From a virus, in IMG/VR virus record IMGVR_UViG_3300045125_000140, positions 91,303 to 155,302 of that record: a stretch of DNA of 64,000 nucleotides; one strand, 5' to 3'. The translations under genes were made by a program, and so were the position numbers. The notes under the pieces are model-generated. The model was not told where the DNA came from. It searched no databases and worked only from the letters and a program-made list of their open reading frames with translations. Of the stretch, positions 24,333 to 33,383 are shown one piece after another. Each line of letters starts with the position of its first letter. Positions within the stretch are counted from its first letter, which is position 1.

Positions 24333-25046
24333 TCAGACGCCGGTTACGATGGACTGGAACGGGGACAGTCTGTCGAACGTTCCGGTAACTATTTCGGCCA
24401 AGAACACGGTAGACGTTTCTACCGAGAACGAGTGCGATTGGACATACGCATCTTCCATGTACATGGCCGCGTATCCGCGATTCTTGGAGTCACGGAAATA
24501 AACCGCCATGCCGAACGGAACGTTAAATAGTTCCGACATCATGTTCATCCAGAAATCTCGGTTCTGGTTTTCTGCGGTAAGGCCGCCGGATCCCGGCTCG
24601 ATGATACGGGTCTGGTCTTGGGAAAACAGCGCCTCGTACTTCGGCGAACGCGGGGTGTTGCCCTCGTTATCCTTAAGCTTGTTGCCCCACTTGCCGGCTG
24701 TTTCGATAGGAGCTAGGGCATAGAGAAGGCGCATGAGTGACGGGCCATAGAACAAGGTGCGCGTCATCTGGAAGTCGCCGCGGAGTCTGTTTGGGATGAA
24801 GTAGGCGCGCTTGGAGCCGACTTCATACAAACGGTTGACTTCGCGCGCCTGGTCAAATCGGAATGAGCCAACCAATCCGATCGGGAAGAGCGGATACTTC
24901 GCCGAACCCTGCTCATTTACACCTTCGGTAAAGGTTAGCTGGGAAGGACCGGCGAGGAGAATGGTGGACTCTGTCGAGATGTATTCACCATTCTCAATCT
25001 CTTTCTGAACGTGCTCGGAGGTAAAATTAAAGTCGGTTCCAGCCAT
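24333..25046 (-). CDS. putative tail tube protein
   Basis: 237 residues, ATG with GAGG a few bases upstream, immediately downstream of the sheath gene. In contractile-tailed phages the tube gene normally follows the sheath. The product is beta-rich with a long N-terminal hairpin-like region and a C-terminal strand pattern (YVQSHSFSVETSTVFLAEIV), consistent with the gp19-like tube fold. It lacks cysteine. The call rests mainly on gene order, length and strand pattern. Confidence 0.6.
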   Translation of the reverse strand: MAGTDFNFTSEHVQKEIENGEYISTESTILLAGPSQLTFTEGVNEQGSAKYPLFPIGLVGSFRFDQAREVNRLYEVGSKRAYFIPNRLRGDFQMTRTLFYGPSLMRLLYALAPIETAGKWGNKLKDNEGNTPRSPKYEALFSQDQTRIIEPGSGGLTAENQNRDFWMNMMSELFNVPFGMAVYFRDSKNRGYAAMYMEDAYVQSHSFSVETSTVFLAEIVTGTFDRLSPFQSIVTGV

Positions 25047-25053
25047 GATGACC

Positions 25054-28000
25054 TCAGATGTAGATTGTTATATCGGCATGAGCCGCGGTGTAGTATGGGC
25101 GTACCTGGTACGAAACCAGGAACGTGTCGGCGCGTACCGGATCTTCCGTAACGGATACGAGAACGATCTCGCGCATCTCCTTGTTGGAGATTACGTCCTT
25201 GATGACCGCGCCGGACAATACCGAGAAGAGGTCAAAGAACGAGCGGTCAAGGATCGTCGATCCGATTATGGGAGAAATCTGCTTACGGAGGCGGCGAGCG
25301 AGATTATCTACCTGAGTCGTTACCGACTCTTCGAGATAATTAAGCTGTGTCACGTCGGTTGTTACAGCGCGGATAGCCTCGACGTTCGAGTTGTCTCCGG
25401 CGAGCTGGACCAACACGAAGTTGCCGCCGTCGAGGATCTTATCCAGGTCGGTATCGGCTGAGCCGCCGCCTTGAACAAGGCGCTGGACGCCGGAGAACGG
25501 GCGGCGCGTGAGCGTCGCCGACGCCGGGATGCTCGACCGCATTGCTGCCAAGATCGAGGCCGGGTACCAACCACCGACTTCGTAGTTTGCCACGGTCCCG
25601 CCGCCGTAAATGCCTACCGAGGTGTCGTTCGGATTCGTGACGTCCGAGAACGTAACGAGGCAGCGATCGGGGTAGACGTTGCGGAAGCGGCGATTCTTGA
25701 TCGTTGCGGGATACGCAGCGATTGCATCGCGAACCTGCGTTGCCGAGAGCGGCTTCGACTTGATGGTGATCGACGAGAGAACAACACCGCCTGTCAGGGT
25801 TATCGGATCCGTCGAGCGGCGGAGGAGGGTTAACGTCGAATCACCTGAGGTGCTTACGCTAACTACCCGCATGTCCGACACCGAACCAGACACGAAGCCC
25901 TTATCAGCGACCTGGCCGAAGTACTCGAACGAGACGAGGTCGCCCGGAATTACGCCAAGAGCAGGGAGTCCTTTATCGGTGCTCCACGTGATCGTCGGAG
26001 TTGCCGACGCCGACGTGCAAACAAACTTGGCTGTATCCAGAGCCGCGGCTGCCCAGGTGTATCTGGTGATCTGCGACTCCTGACGATGCGACTGGAAGAG
26101 GATCCGTTCGCGCTTGTTTTCCGGCTGGCTTTCGAGCTCCACGTGAGCTCGGAAAAGGCCAAGATACGTCTCGTTTTGAGTGAGCGGGGCAACCGAGTAG
26201 ACCTGGCTGGTCTTGATCAGGTTGATTGCGTTTGTCCAGCCGGAAGAGGTGTCCGCTGAAACCTGCGCGCAGTAAACCGGCACGGTCGTGTTTGACACCG
26301 CAGCAGCGGCCGCAAATCCGAGCGGATTGTGCGGAACTGCCGGGCCGAGAATCGATTCGACCGTATCGGCGTTTACCTCGATGAGTTCTCCGGCGTGATC
26401 ATTTCTAACCGACGCAAAGGACACGAGTACGTCCGCCACCAGAGAGGACACTACCTTACGAACCTGGTAATTCACATCCTCAAGAGCGTCCGCGACTTCG
26501 ATAGTCGTACGCAGGCCGTCGTACGCAGTACCGGTGCTCGTTATGATACCGGCCGTATCCTTGACGACCACGGACGTTTCGCCGACTACCTTGGTGACGA
26601 TGAGTTCGGCCGGCGTCGGCTTTGCGGTGACTACCGGGAGCGCAAAGCTCGCCGAGTACGTCAAACCAGCCTTCGTATCCGGAACAACCGTAAACAACGT
26701 TGTCGAGCTAGCCGCCGTAATCTTGAACAAGAGTATGCCGGTTTGCGAGAAAACGAGATCGTTTACAGCCAGGGCAGTGCCCGGAGCCGAATCAAGATTC
26801 ATGGTCCAAACGCCGCTGGAGAGCGTGAACTGCGCCTTTGCAATCGATGCCGCAGCCGCAACCCCGTCAATTACGAGAGCGTTAGCTGGCATGCCGCTGG
26901 ACGGAAGGTACGTGGGAACGTCGTTTCCGTAAATGTCCGTGACGACCAATGAGCTGCTCGTTCCGCTCGTAACCTTAAAGGCTACCTTGGCGCGAATCGA
27001 CATGACGATTACTGTGCTTGTTCCAGCTACCGGCGCGGTCTCAAGGGTGAGCTCTGCGCCCGAGTTGTTGACCGAAACGATTGTCGAGAACAGGCGATTA
27101 ACGAACGCGGTACCGCTAAGGACTACGACCTTGTCGCCGGACTTAAACGCGCTGAATGGCGTTCCCGACGCGGCAGTCACGGTTTTGGCAGTGTTGTCTA
27201 ATACAACGCCTGTCTCTCTTACCAAACGATCCGAGCAGATAACGAGGTCATCAGCCGCCGGAGACGAGAACGTTCCGGAGATGGTGCGGCTTCCCGCATC
27301 ACCGACGACGGTTGCGGCAATTACCGTATTGCGAACTGTTTCAATGCCGTCCTTATAAAGCTCGTACGCGCGTTGAGGCTTGCCGGCAGATCCAGCGATA
27401 TCCGAATCAGCGATAGTTGGCGAAACTGCTACGGCCGAGAATCCGGTGCCGGTTCCGGAAGTAAGGAGCATGAACGCCGGATATTTTACGCCCAGGTCGT
27501 TTGAAAGATAGACGAGATCGCCGACCTTAGCGGTAACCGAGCCGCTAAACGTGATCGTGCGCACGCCGGAAGAGTCTGCGGCGGTGAAGCTTAGCTTGTT
27601 GCCGATTATTTGACGACCATCCCAGCCTTGCACGGTGACGATATCGCCGGCTCTTACGCCTTCGGTAACAAATCCGTCGTAGACTGTCCCGGCGTCGCCC
27701 GTGTAAGTAAGCGTTCTATAAAGACCGGTCGCAGCCGATATAGAGACCTTCGAGTCATCGGGACCACGATCTATCCGGTCAACGGAGAGAGTTGTATCAT
27801 CGACAACGGAGGACACCGTAAAAGCTTGGCGGCCGTTTACGCTGATAATATCGTTTGCCGCAACTTGATCTGTGACAAAGTCCGCCGACGGATCAGTGAA
27901 GTATCCGGTAACGGCATTGTAGTTTCCGGTAGATCCGGTAACCGTATCAAAAATCGCCGTGGTCGTTGGCGACAAATCAAACGTCGGAGGCGTAACTCCG

Positions 28001-28302
28001 AGGTTGAAGGTCGCGTACGAGGTGACGTCGGCAACGCCGTAAGAGGTGCTGAGATAGACCTTGGGACGGATGGTGGAGTCAACTGCGGAGGTGTTGGGCT
28101 CAACAACCGCGCCGCTGATGAGGCCCGGGAACGCGTAATCCGCGTACTCCGCGTTAGTTTGGAAAGTGCCTGCGTAGGCTCTGTAAACTAACTGGCGGTT
28201 AAGTCCGACGAGAACGGCCGGGTTATTGGCCGTAGGGACGGTGGCCTGAGCGGCTCTAAAAACTTGGCGAATTATAAGATCAGGGCGAAGGCTGCTGGCC
28301 AT
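25054..28302 (-). CDS. tail sheath protein, unusually large
   Basis: 1082 residues, with GAGGAG before the ATG. The last 250 residues carry the typical sheath C-terminus: a GWYPASILAAMRSSI segment, RRPFSGVQRLVQGG, LDKILDGGNFVLVQLAGD, a helix before RLRKQISPIIG, and a final strand arm (FLVSYQVRPYY). The N-terminus (IIRQVFRAAQ) is the other conserved piece. Between them lie about 700 residues of repetitive beta domains rich in Val, Thr, Ser and Asp, probably surface inserts. T4 gp18 has 659 residues. It builds the contractile sheath around the tube. Confidence 0.85.
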   Translation of the reverse strand: MASSLRPDLIIRQVFRAAQATVPTANNPAVLVGLNRQLVYRAYAGTFQTNAEYADYAFPGLISGAVVEPNTSAVDSTIRPKVYLSTSYGVADVTSYATFNLGVTPPTFDLSPTTTAIFDTVTGSTGNYNAVTGYFTDPSADFVTDQVAANDIISVNGRQAFTVSSVVDDTTLSVDRIDRGPDDSKVSISAATGLYRTLTYTGDAGTVYDGFVTEGVRAGDIVTVQGWDGRQIIGNKLSFTAADSSGVRTITFSGSVTAKVGDLVYLSNDLGVKYPAFMLLTSGTGTGFSAVAVSPTIADSDIAGSAGKPQRAYELYKDGIETVRNTVIAATVVGDAGSRTISGTFSSPAADDLVICSDRLVRETGVVLDNTAKTVTAASGTPFSAFKSGDKVVVLSGTAFVNRLFSTIVSVNNSGAELTLETAPVAGTSTVIVMSIRAKVAFKVTSGTSSSLVVTDIYGNDVPTYLPSSGMPANALVIDGVAAAASIAKAQFTLSSGVWTMNLDSAPGTALAVNDLVFSQTGILLFKITAASSTTLFTVVPDTKAGLTYSASFALPVVTAKPTPAELIVTKVVGETSVVVKDTAGIITSTGTAYDGLRTTIEVADALEDVNYQVRKVVSSLVADVLVSFASVRNDHAGELIEVNADTVESILGPAVPHNPLGFAAAAAVSNTTVPVYCAQVSADTSSGWTNAINLIKTSQVYSVAPLTQNETYLGLFRAHVELESQPENKRERILFQSHRQESQITRYTWAAAALDTAKFVCTSASATPTITWSTDKGLPALGVIPGDLVSFEYFGQVADKGFVSGSVSDMRVVSVSTSGDSTLTLLRRSTDPITLTGGVVLSSITIKSKPLSATQVRDAIAAYPATIKNRRFRNVYPDRCLVTFSDVTNPNDTSVGIYGGGTVANYEVGGWYPASILAAMRSSIPASATLTRRPFSGVQRLVQGGGSADTDLDKILDGGNFVLVQLAGDNSNVEAIRAVTTDVTQLNYLEESVTTQVDNLARRLRKQISPIIGSTILDRSFFDLFSVLSGAVIKDVISNKEMREIVLVSVTEDPVRADTFLVSYQVRPYYTAAHADITIYI

Positions 28303-28315
28303 GGTCTACTCCTCG

Positions 28316-28996
28316 TCAGATTGCGATAGTTAGGGTCTCTATCGAGACCTTGACGTCATTCGCGATCGTCGGATTTATTATTTTGGTTACCCACGTAACT
28401 GGTTGCGACACCTGCAGAATAACTTTGGTGTTATAGGACACCACTTCGCTATCCGTGGCTTCTGCTGAGGTCGGCTCTACTTGTGGCGCACTAATGTACA
28501 TAAGTGCGCTCTTTTCTCTGATGGTGTTCTGGAAGTAAAGAACTACTCCAGAAACAACCATCGCCAGGAGCTCACTCTCCAACTTCTTCGACGAGTGGCA
28601 GTTTATCTCCACTGAGCTGTCGAATACGTCGGATGAATGACGTGAGCCAGGCCATACCTCTCTAGTGCGCGCAAGACCGACCTGGGTAAATCGGCCGGAG
28701 CCACGCTCTACAGAAAGTCTTGGTCTGTTGTCTCCTCGGACCAGCTTTTCGCTGCCCGAATCGGACAGAACAATTAAGCTGTCCGGAGACAAGTTTCCGG
28801 CTGAGTCGTACTTCAACAAAAACTGATTGCGATCTCTGACCGTTCCGGGTTCCGCAAAATTATCAAACAGATTCTCTTCCTGCAGCGCTAGCCGCAGAAC
28901 CTCGAGAATTATGCGCCTCGGGTATAGAAGAAAATTGCCTACAAGCGGATTCTTCGTACCGAAGGGCACTACCCCTAATCGGTCAGTAACGCTCAT
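28316..28996 (-). CDS. putative tail completion or neck protein
   Basis: 226 residues just upstream of the sheath gene. It has an N-terminal helical part (YPRRIILEVLRLALQEENLF) and a long beta-rich C-terminus ending KVSIETLTIAI. The position between neck genes and sheath suggests a tail-terminator or sheath-terminator protein. No family signature is recognised. The start overlaps the preceding stop. Confidence 0.5.
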   Translation of the reverse strand: MSVTDRLGVVPFGTKNPLVGNFLLYPRRIILEVLRLALQEENLFDNFAEPGTVRDRNQFLLKYDSAGNLSPDSLIVLSDSGSEKLVRGDNRPRLSVERGSGRFTQVGLARTREVWPGSRHSSDVFDSSVEINCHSSKKLESELLAMVVSGVVLYFQNTIREKSALMYISAPQVEPTSAEATDSEVVSYNTKVILQVSQPVTWVTKIINPTIANDVKVSIETLTIAI

Positions 28997-29223
28997 CAGT
29001 TCACGAAGAAGGAGTCGATCTCGTGCATTCTCTTGGCGAGGACCGCTTCAAACCCGTTTACAAAGTGCGAGTTATCAACGATCTCGTCCATAGACATGGA
29101 CGCGAGCTTTTCAAGAACACCCATCTCTTCCCCACGTGCGTGGGAAAAAGAGGCGGTTTTCGAAATATTCGCGCCGGTGATATCGGCGAGGCGATCAAAG
29201 AAACGATCTTCTGGCTTATCCAT
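28996..29223 (-). CDS. small virion-operon protein
   Basis: 75 residues with AGAGGAG nine bases before the ATG and a short hairpin (29243-29256) just upstream. The sequence holds two K-x-A motifs (ISKTAS and LEKLAS) like those of other virion proteins here. It is otherwise helical and unrecognised. Confidence 0.55.
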   Translation of the reverse strand: MDKPEDRFFDRLADITGANISKTASFSHARGEEMGVLEKLASMSMDEIVDNSHFVNGFEAVLAKRMHEIDSFFVN

Positions 29224-29286
29224 TACGTGATTCTCCTCTGAATAGAGGGCTCTCTAATAGTTTGAGTATCTGGCTCACAAAATCAA

Positions 29287-29517
29287 TCAATTTCCCACAT
29301 TATGTATGTAGCCGGCGTTGCGAGCTCCGCCGGTAATTTTTGAGCGAATTACCCCGAGAAGGGGACGGCCCTGCTTCTTGGCCGCGTTTATCCTGGCGCG
29401 CAAGTTAGGTAGGTACCTAGCCGCCGTCGGATTGTGCGCTTCTCGAACAGCTAAAGACACCGGAGATTTAGCCGCGATTTTAATCAGTTCGTTTATAAAT
29501 GCGGCTGTTATACCCAT
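29287..29517 (-). CDS. small basic virion-operon protein with FINELIKIAA tag
   Basis: 76 residues. The N-terminus AAFINELIKIAAKS is nearly identical in pattern to those of the 63056 and 23749 products. The rest is basic (RARINAAKKQGRPLLGVIRSK). It overlaps the upstream gene by 10 nt. The basic body and shared tag suggest a packaged or processed protein, which is inference. Confidence 0.5.
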   Translation of the reverse strand: MGITAAFINELIKIAAKSPVSLAVREAHNPTAARYLPNLRARINAAKKQGRPLLGVIRSKITGGARNAGYIHNVGN

Positions 29518-30221
29518 ATCTCAAGCACCTTAACTTCTTCGCCGATGTTCTTGGTTATTATCTTTTCTTTCCGAACGCGCTTTCTGGAAAGAACGGGTTT
29601 TATAGTGGCTGGAATGTCCAACTCCAGCTCAATTTGATCCATATTAAGCATTCTCAAATTAACTTCCTGATAGAGGATGTGATGATCTTTTCTATATGGA
29701 GTTATTTGAGTTACGTTCCACGCGTACGTCGTGTTTACTTCACGAATGATGTCGTTAACACGAAGTGTCGGAAAGTTGGGTAAAAGAGCTGATGTCGACT
29801 GTCCGAAGTTTGCGGCATCGGTAACCGCGGTGGCTAGGGTTGCCGGCCGTATATCCGCGAGTGTTAAAATGGGGCTGTAGTATCCGGAATCCGTAGTAGC
29901 CGTCACAAACCCAGTTCCTTGGCACTTATCGCAGTGGGAGGTTACCACCATTTGCGATATTTCGTCCCAGCACTTCGGGCATCGCTTGGTCACGTCGCCG
30001 TACGCATATTGATAGATAAGAACCGGGATAGCCCCGTTGTTTCGGAGCATTATGTGAACGTTGTGGATTATCTGCGCGCTATAAGCATCGAGCTCATCTT
30101 TTACATGATACGGTCCGTACTCGCGCTGATCCGTGCCGTCTTTTGCAATGAGTTTGTAGTACGGAAATGTCCAGCGGCTGGCAGGATGAACCTCAGTATC
30201 GACAAAGAACTTATCGGACAT
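29508..30221 (-). CDS. virion-operon protein with zinc-binding cysteines
   Basis: 237 residues. CPKCW and HCDKCQGTG, about 17 residues apart near residue 81, form a DnaJ-like or treble-clef zinc site. The C-terminal half is beta-rich and ends with basic strands (SRKRVRKEKIITK). It lies in the neck/tail part of the operon between capsid and sheath. A neck or baseplate protein is likely, and no family is recognised. Confidence 0.5.
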   Translation of the reverse strand: MSDKFFVDTEVHPASRWTFPYYKLIAKDGTDQREYGPYHVKDELDAYSAQIIHNVHIMLRNNGAIPVLIYQYAYGDVTKRCPKCWDEISQMVVTSHCDKCQGTGFVTATTDSGYYSPILTLADIRPATLATAVTDAANFGQSTSALLPNFPTLRVNDIIREVNTTYAWNVTQITPYRKDHHILYQEVNLRMLNMDQIELELDIPATIKPVLSRKRVRKEKIITKNIGEEVKVLEIWV

Positions 30222-30240
30222 CGTGGCTGTTCCGATAAGC

Positions 30241-30396
30241 TCATAAGCCGAGTGCTCTATATAAGATCTGATAGATCTCTACTTGAGACGTCAGTCCGGC
30301 CTTACCATTGACGGTATCGCCGCCATATTGCCACGTAACTATGGCGCTATGGAACATTTGCTGCGAGACGTCGATATTATATAGAGCTGGAAGCAT
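30241..30396 (-). CDS. short frame between neck genes, possibly truncated
   Basis: ATG at 30396 opens 51 codons ending TGA. The sequence (MLPALYNIDVSQQMF, then ending YQILYRALGL) looks like a real structural protein. The frame stays open 30 nt upstream to just past the stop of the preceding gene. Without it the 200-bp stretch would be empty in an otherwise packed operon. It may be a small neck protein or the tail of the 30419 gene after an indel. Confidence 0.4.
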   Translation of the reverse strand: MLPALYNIDVSQQMFHSAIVTWQYGGDTVNGKAGLTSQVEIYQILYRALGL

Positions 30397-30418
30397 CTGT
30401 GTTATTGCTCCAGATACA

Positions 30419-30949
30419 TCAGCTAATTACGCCGCCAACAACCGACACGATTCCGCCGTGCTCGTAGATTTCTCGCACAAGCAAGTCGGAGTTTGCCACT
30501 TGGAAAGCGCCCATAAGATTCATTTGAATCTTATAGTTATTACGCCGAGCTTCCCATGTGTTTAACATCTCGTTGGCCAGCGTAATAAGAGCGGTGCCCA
30601 CAGCATTAGGTTCAAAGCTCACGTTACCAGCCGTATACGGCATGTTGTTTCGTAAGCGTCGAATAGCGCCGTACTTAAGGGCTCTGGCTGCCGCCGCTTC
30701 TTCAACCCAGTGACGAAGCCGAGAGTGGCCGCCAAGAAGCGACGGAAAACTAACGGTTTCGCTTAATACCGGTGGCGCCGAATTAAAGTCATATACGATA
30801 GCAACGAGATGCTTAGCGAGAGCGAGGTCGGAAAACTCTCGACCCTCGATAAGCTCGTTGCTCATGGTGTCGTCGGAGAGCAGTTCTCGGACGTTGTCCA
30901 CCATAACTTTCGGAACATCTATCGACGTATTTCCGTCGCGCGTGTCCAT
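30419..30949 (-). CDS. putative neck protein
   Basis: 176 residues. ATG overlaps the stop of the preceding gene. Helical and Arg-rich in the middle (ARALKYGAIRRLRNNMPY), with a hydrophobic Gly/Val C-terminus (GGIVSVVGGVIS). The place after capsid genes and before sheath suits a head completion or connector protein. No family is recognised. Confidence 0.5.
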   Translation of the reverse strand: MDTRDGNTSIDVPKVMVDNVRELLSDDTMSNELIEGREFSDLALAKHLVAIVYDFNSAPPVLSETVSFPSLLGGHSRLRHWVEEAAAARALKYGAIRRLRNNMPYTAGNVSFEPNAVGTALITLANEMLNTWEARRNNYKIQMNLMGAFQVANSDLLVREIYEHGGIVSVVGGVIS

Positions 30950-31512
30950 CAGGCACCTATAGCTGCGTCGAGGATAAGCTTCGCAACCTTGTTCTTAACG
31001 TTAGTCACCTTGCGAATATAATCGACGGTCCAGGTATCTACCGGAGCCGCTTCGAGCGCCATGATATCGTCGTCGGTTAGCTGAGGGGCAACCTTACGAA
31101 GTCTGTCGGCCAACGGGAGATCGTCGGTTACCTGAGGTTCCGCCGGCGTTACCGCTGCTGTTATATCGACGGGGACGATGTCCACCTCATTTGCGTTCGG
31201 CGTGGCCGGTTCAACAGGAGCTGCAGCCTTAGTAACCCCCATAACCGGGACCGCGTCGACCTCAGTAGCAATGTTGTTATCTACAACAACAGAAGCCGGC
31301 GCGGGCGCAGGCGCCACATCAACCGCAGCATTTACGTCATCCGGTTTTGCAACTGTTTGACCAGTCGCTGTGTTGACGACGTACAGCTTGCCTGGATATT
31401 TATCCATAAGTACTGCCGCTATCTGCGACGGCACTGCAGTCCATTTATTTTCTGGGCACACGAAACCGCCGGCTTTGGCTAACGGTATTCCAACAGGCAT
31501 GATCTTAATCAT
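30949..31512 (-). CDS. virion-operon protein with Ala/Pro/Val-rich linker
   Basis: 187 residues, with AAGGAG before the ATG. About 50 residues of beta-like N-terminus are followed by an 80-residue low-complexity linker of Ala, Pro, Val and Asp. The C-terminus is a compact helical domain (TDDDIMALEAAP, then DYIRKVTNVKNKVAKLI) that resembles a helix-hairpin or LEM/SAP-like small domain. It is the first gene after the capsid terminator, so it starts the neck/tail transcription unit. Confidence 0.5.
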   Translation of the reverse strand: MIKIMPVGIPLAKAGGFVCPENKWTAVPSQIAAVLMDKYPGKLYVVNTATGQTVAKPDDVNAAVDVAPAPAPASVVVDNNIATEVDAVPVMGVTKAAAPVEPATPNANEVDIVPVDITAAVTPAEPQVTDDLPLADRLRKVAPQLTDDDIMALEAAPVDTWTVDYIRKVTNVKNKVAKLILDAAIGA

Positions 31513-31539
31513 CGGAGCAGTCTCCTTATGTAGTGTAAT

Positions 31540-31577
31540 AAAAAAACATCACGCCCCGAATTGCTTCAGGGCGTGAT
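31540..31577 (-). terminator. intrinsic terminator after the major capsid gene
   Basis: On the minus strand ATCACGCCC pairs with GGGCGTGAT around a 12-nt loop, then GTTTTTTTATT. It lies about 20 nt after the capsid stop. Strong capsid expression would need such a stop before the neck and tail genes. Confidence 0.85.
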
Positions 31578-31595
31578 ATTAAGCCAGATTATGGA

Positions 31596-32801
31596 TCAGG
31601 CTTCGGTAGCGTCGGATGCAGCAAGATTGCTGAGTGAGCTGCCGATGTTGTTGGTCACGGTGACCGAGCGGTGCGTGGGATCATTCGTAAAGCGAGCCGG
31701 CAACTTGATCGAGGCGCCCTTGAGGAGGATGCAAGCAAGACCCTTGATGTTACCGAAGCCGATGCCCGAATCTTCCCAAGCTTCCATCGTGATGAAGCGA
31801 CCCTGCTTCGAGATCCAGAACTTGGTATTCTCGAGGATGAGGTAGCGGCCGAGGAACTCGGGCGACGGGAAGACGAAGATCTGGCCGGGCGAAACGATAT
31901 CCGGATTGTCACGAACGGTCGTCACGAAGGTGTAGCCGGCAACAGTGGTGTACTTGTAGCCGTCCTTCACGATTTCCGACGTAACTTCGAGACCGGCTTC
32001 GTTCTGGCTCCACGCGATCGTGTCGTTCCAGGTCGACTCGTGCATGAGGAAGCAGCGCGCCTTGAGCTGACGAGACGCATGAACCTTGATTACGTCACGA
32101 AGAACGTCGCGGTTGAACACGTCGCTATTCGCGAGGATGAGGTTCGAGTACTGATGCTGATTAGCGAAGTACGTCGTATTACCGGAGGTTGTGGCAAATC
32201 CGCCAGGGCCGCCGGATGCGGCCAGGTACGACGAGAACTCAGTCTCACTGTAAAACTGGGCGCCGGACGCGACGTTCGCTGAAGCCGAGATCGTGCCGCG
32301 ATCGATCAAAGTCTTAGCGCGAGATTCGGTCGCGAGGAAGATGCCAGCCTTCACGTGCTTCATGAAGGTGACGTCGATCTGCTCTTGCATATCCTTTACG
32401 GTGTTCTGCTCGATGATCTTGGTCAAGGGCATCTTGTACGAACGAAGTTCCTGCTCCGACTTCTGGAATCTTTCCGAAGAAATCGTCGAGAGCTTGATCT
32501 CGTAGCGCTTGCCTTGGAGGTAGGTACGGTTCGGTTCGCCGCGCCAGTTCACGCGCATCGCGATCGAATCCGGCTCGATGTCGTCGATGAAGGAGAGGCC
32601 TTCATCCGAAACGTTACGGGTGAGCTCGGACTCGGTGACGGTCTGCGGGGGAAGAATCTTGCGGGCGAACGAATTTTCACGAAGCTTGTCCTGGATGTAC
32701 AACCCGGTCGCTTCGCCGAGCTTTTCCATGGCTTCGCCGCCGCCATTGAGGGCGGCCGCGAACATGGCGTTAAACTCGGAGGTGTTAAGAATGTCAGACA
32801 T
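31596..32801 (-). CDS. major capsid protein
   Basis: 401 residues, AGGAGC before the ATG, and an intrinsic terminator directly after, as expected for the most expressed gene. The helical N-terminal arm (1-60) is followed by a long beta-hairpin region (WRGEPNRTYLQGKRYEIKLS), a spine-helix-like segment (NTVKDMQEQIDVTFMKHV), and a beta-rich P and A domain. This is the layout of HK97-fold capsid proteins of myoviruses. The putative decoration protein lies immediately upstream, with small K-x-A proteins and the protease candidate further upstream. The fold is inferred, not matched to a named family. Confidence 0.7.
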   Translation of the reverse strand: MSDILNTSEFNAMFAAALNGGGEAMEKLGEATGLYIQDKLRENSFARKILPPQTVTESELTRNVSDEGLSFIDDIEPDSIAMRVNWRGEPNRTYLQGKRYEIKLSTISSERFQKSEQELRSYKMPLTKIIEQNTVKDMQEQIDVTFMKHVKAGIFLATESRAKTLIDRGTISASANVASGAQFYSETEFSSYLAASGGPGGFATTSGNTTYFANQHQYSNLILANSDVFNRDVLRDVIKVHASRQLKARCFLMHESTWNDTIAWSQNEAGLEVTSEIVKDGYKYTTVAGYTFVTTVRDNPDIVSPGQIFVFPSPEFLGRYLILENTKFWISKQGRFITMEAWEDSGIGFGNIKGLACILLKGASIKLPARFTNDPTHRSVTVTNNIGSSLSNLAASDATEA

Positions 32802-32839
32802 TTTTCAATGCTCCTAATTATGTATATTGGCTCGTGATA

Positions 32840-33109
32840 TCAGGCGATGATAACGAGCGGCTTCGTGGCCGATGTGAACAGGAAATACGCAATCCCGTTC
32901 TCGACTCGAGTAACCACGCCGACCGAGTACTTGTAGGTGATTGCACCATTGGCAGTGGTGGCGGTGTCCAGCGTGTGCACCTCGATCTTGCCGCTCGCCG
33001 CTAATGCTACCTGCTTGCCGATATCGGTAGACGCGTCAACCGCGGCTGACCAGTAGGTGGTCGTGTTGGGCACGCCAACTTCAAAGCCTGTTCCGCAGAT
33101 GCCGGTCAA
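32840..33109 (-). CDS. putative capsid decoration protein, C-terminal part
   Basis: TTG start in a 4-nt overlap with the 33106 frame. The frame is open well upstream, where it reads KDPFRDDGSNITIETGGL, which looks like a natural continuation of the 33106 product. The 89 residues are beta-rich, ending in strands YSVGVVTRVENGIAYFLF. The gene next to the capsid gene is often a head decoration or stabilisation protein. Probably one gene with the next feature, broken by a one-base change near 33145. Confidence 0.5.
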   Translation of the reverse strand: MTGICGTGFEVGVPNTTTYWSAAVDASTDIGKQVALAASGKIEVHTLDTATTANGAITYKYSVGVVTRVENGIAYFLFTSATKPLVIIA

Positions 33110-33372
33110 ACCACCAGTTTCGATGGTGATGTTCGAGCCGTCGTCACGGAATGGGTCCTTTGCGCCGTGGCGGCATCGCTGCGGCCGGCTGGCGTGAAGT
33201 TGAGGTATGCAACGCTGGAGGAAGCTCCGGCGAGTGCGGTTTGACCCGAGGAGTTCAAGGTCAACATGCAGCCTTCGAAGGCTGTGGAGAGGTACGGAAG
33301 CCGCATGAAGTTGACGCTCTCAATCTTCGCGTTAAGCCGTACCGTAGTCGAAGTAGACGTACGAATTGCCAT
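33106..33372 (-). CDS. putative capsid decoration protein, N-terminal part
   Basis: ATG with AAAGGA seven bases upstream. The 88 residues begin MAIRTSTSTTV and stay protein-like (beta-rich, small residues) until about residue 70. The last part (TAQRTHSVTTARTSPSK) is out of register and looks like frame-shifted sequence. Joining it to the 32840 frame would give a product of about 175 residues just upstream of the capsid gene. Confidence 0.5.
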   Translation of the reverse strand: MAIRTSTSTTVRLNAKIESVNFMRLPYLSTAFEGCMLTLNSSGQTALAGASSSVAYLNFTPAGRSDAATAQRTHSVTTARTSPSKLVV

Positions 33373-33383
33373 AACAAAGTCCT

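Noticed and set aside
25045-28191. Several plus-strand frames of 100-200 codons opposite the sheath gene
   Set aside because: They are antisense shadows of a clear tail sheath gene, rich in Arg and Ala/Val from the complementary codons, without ribosome sites.
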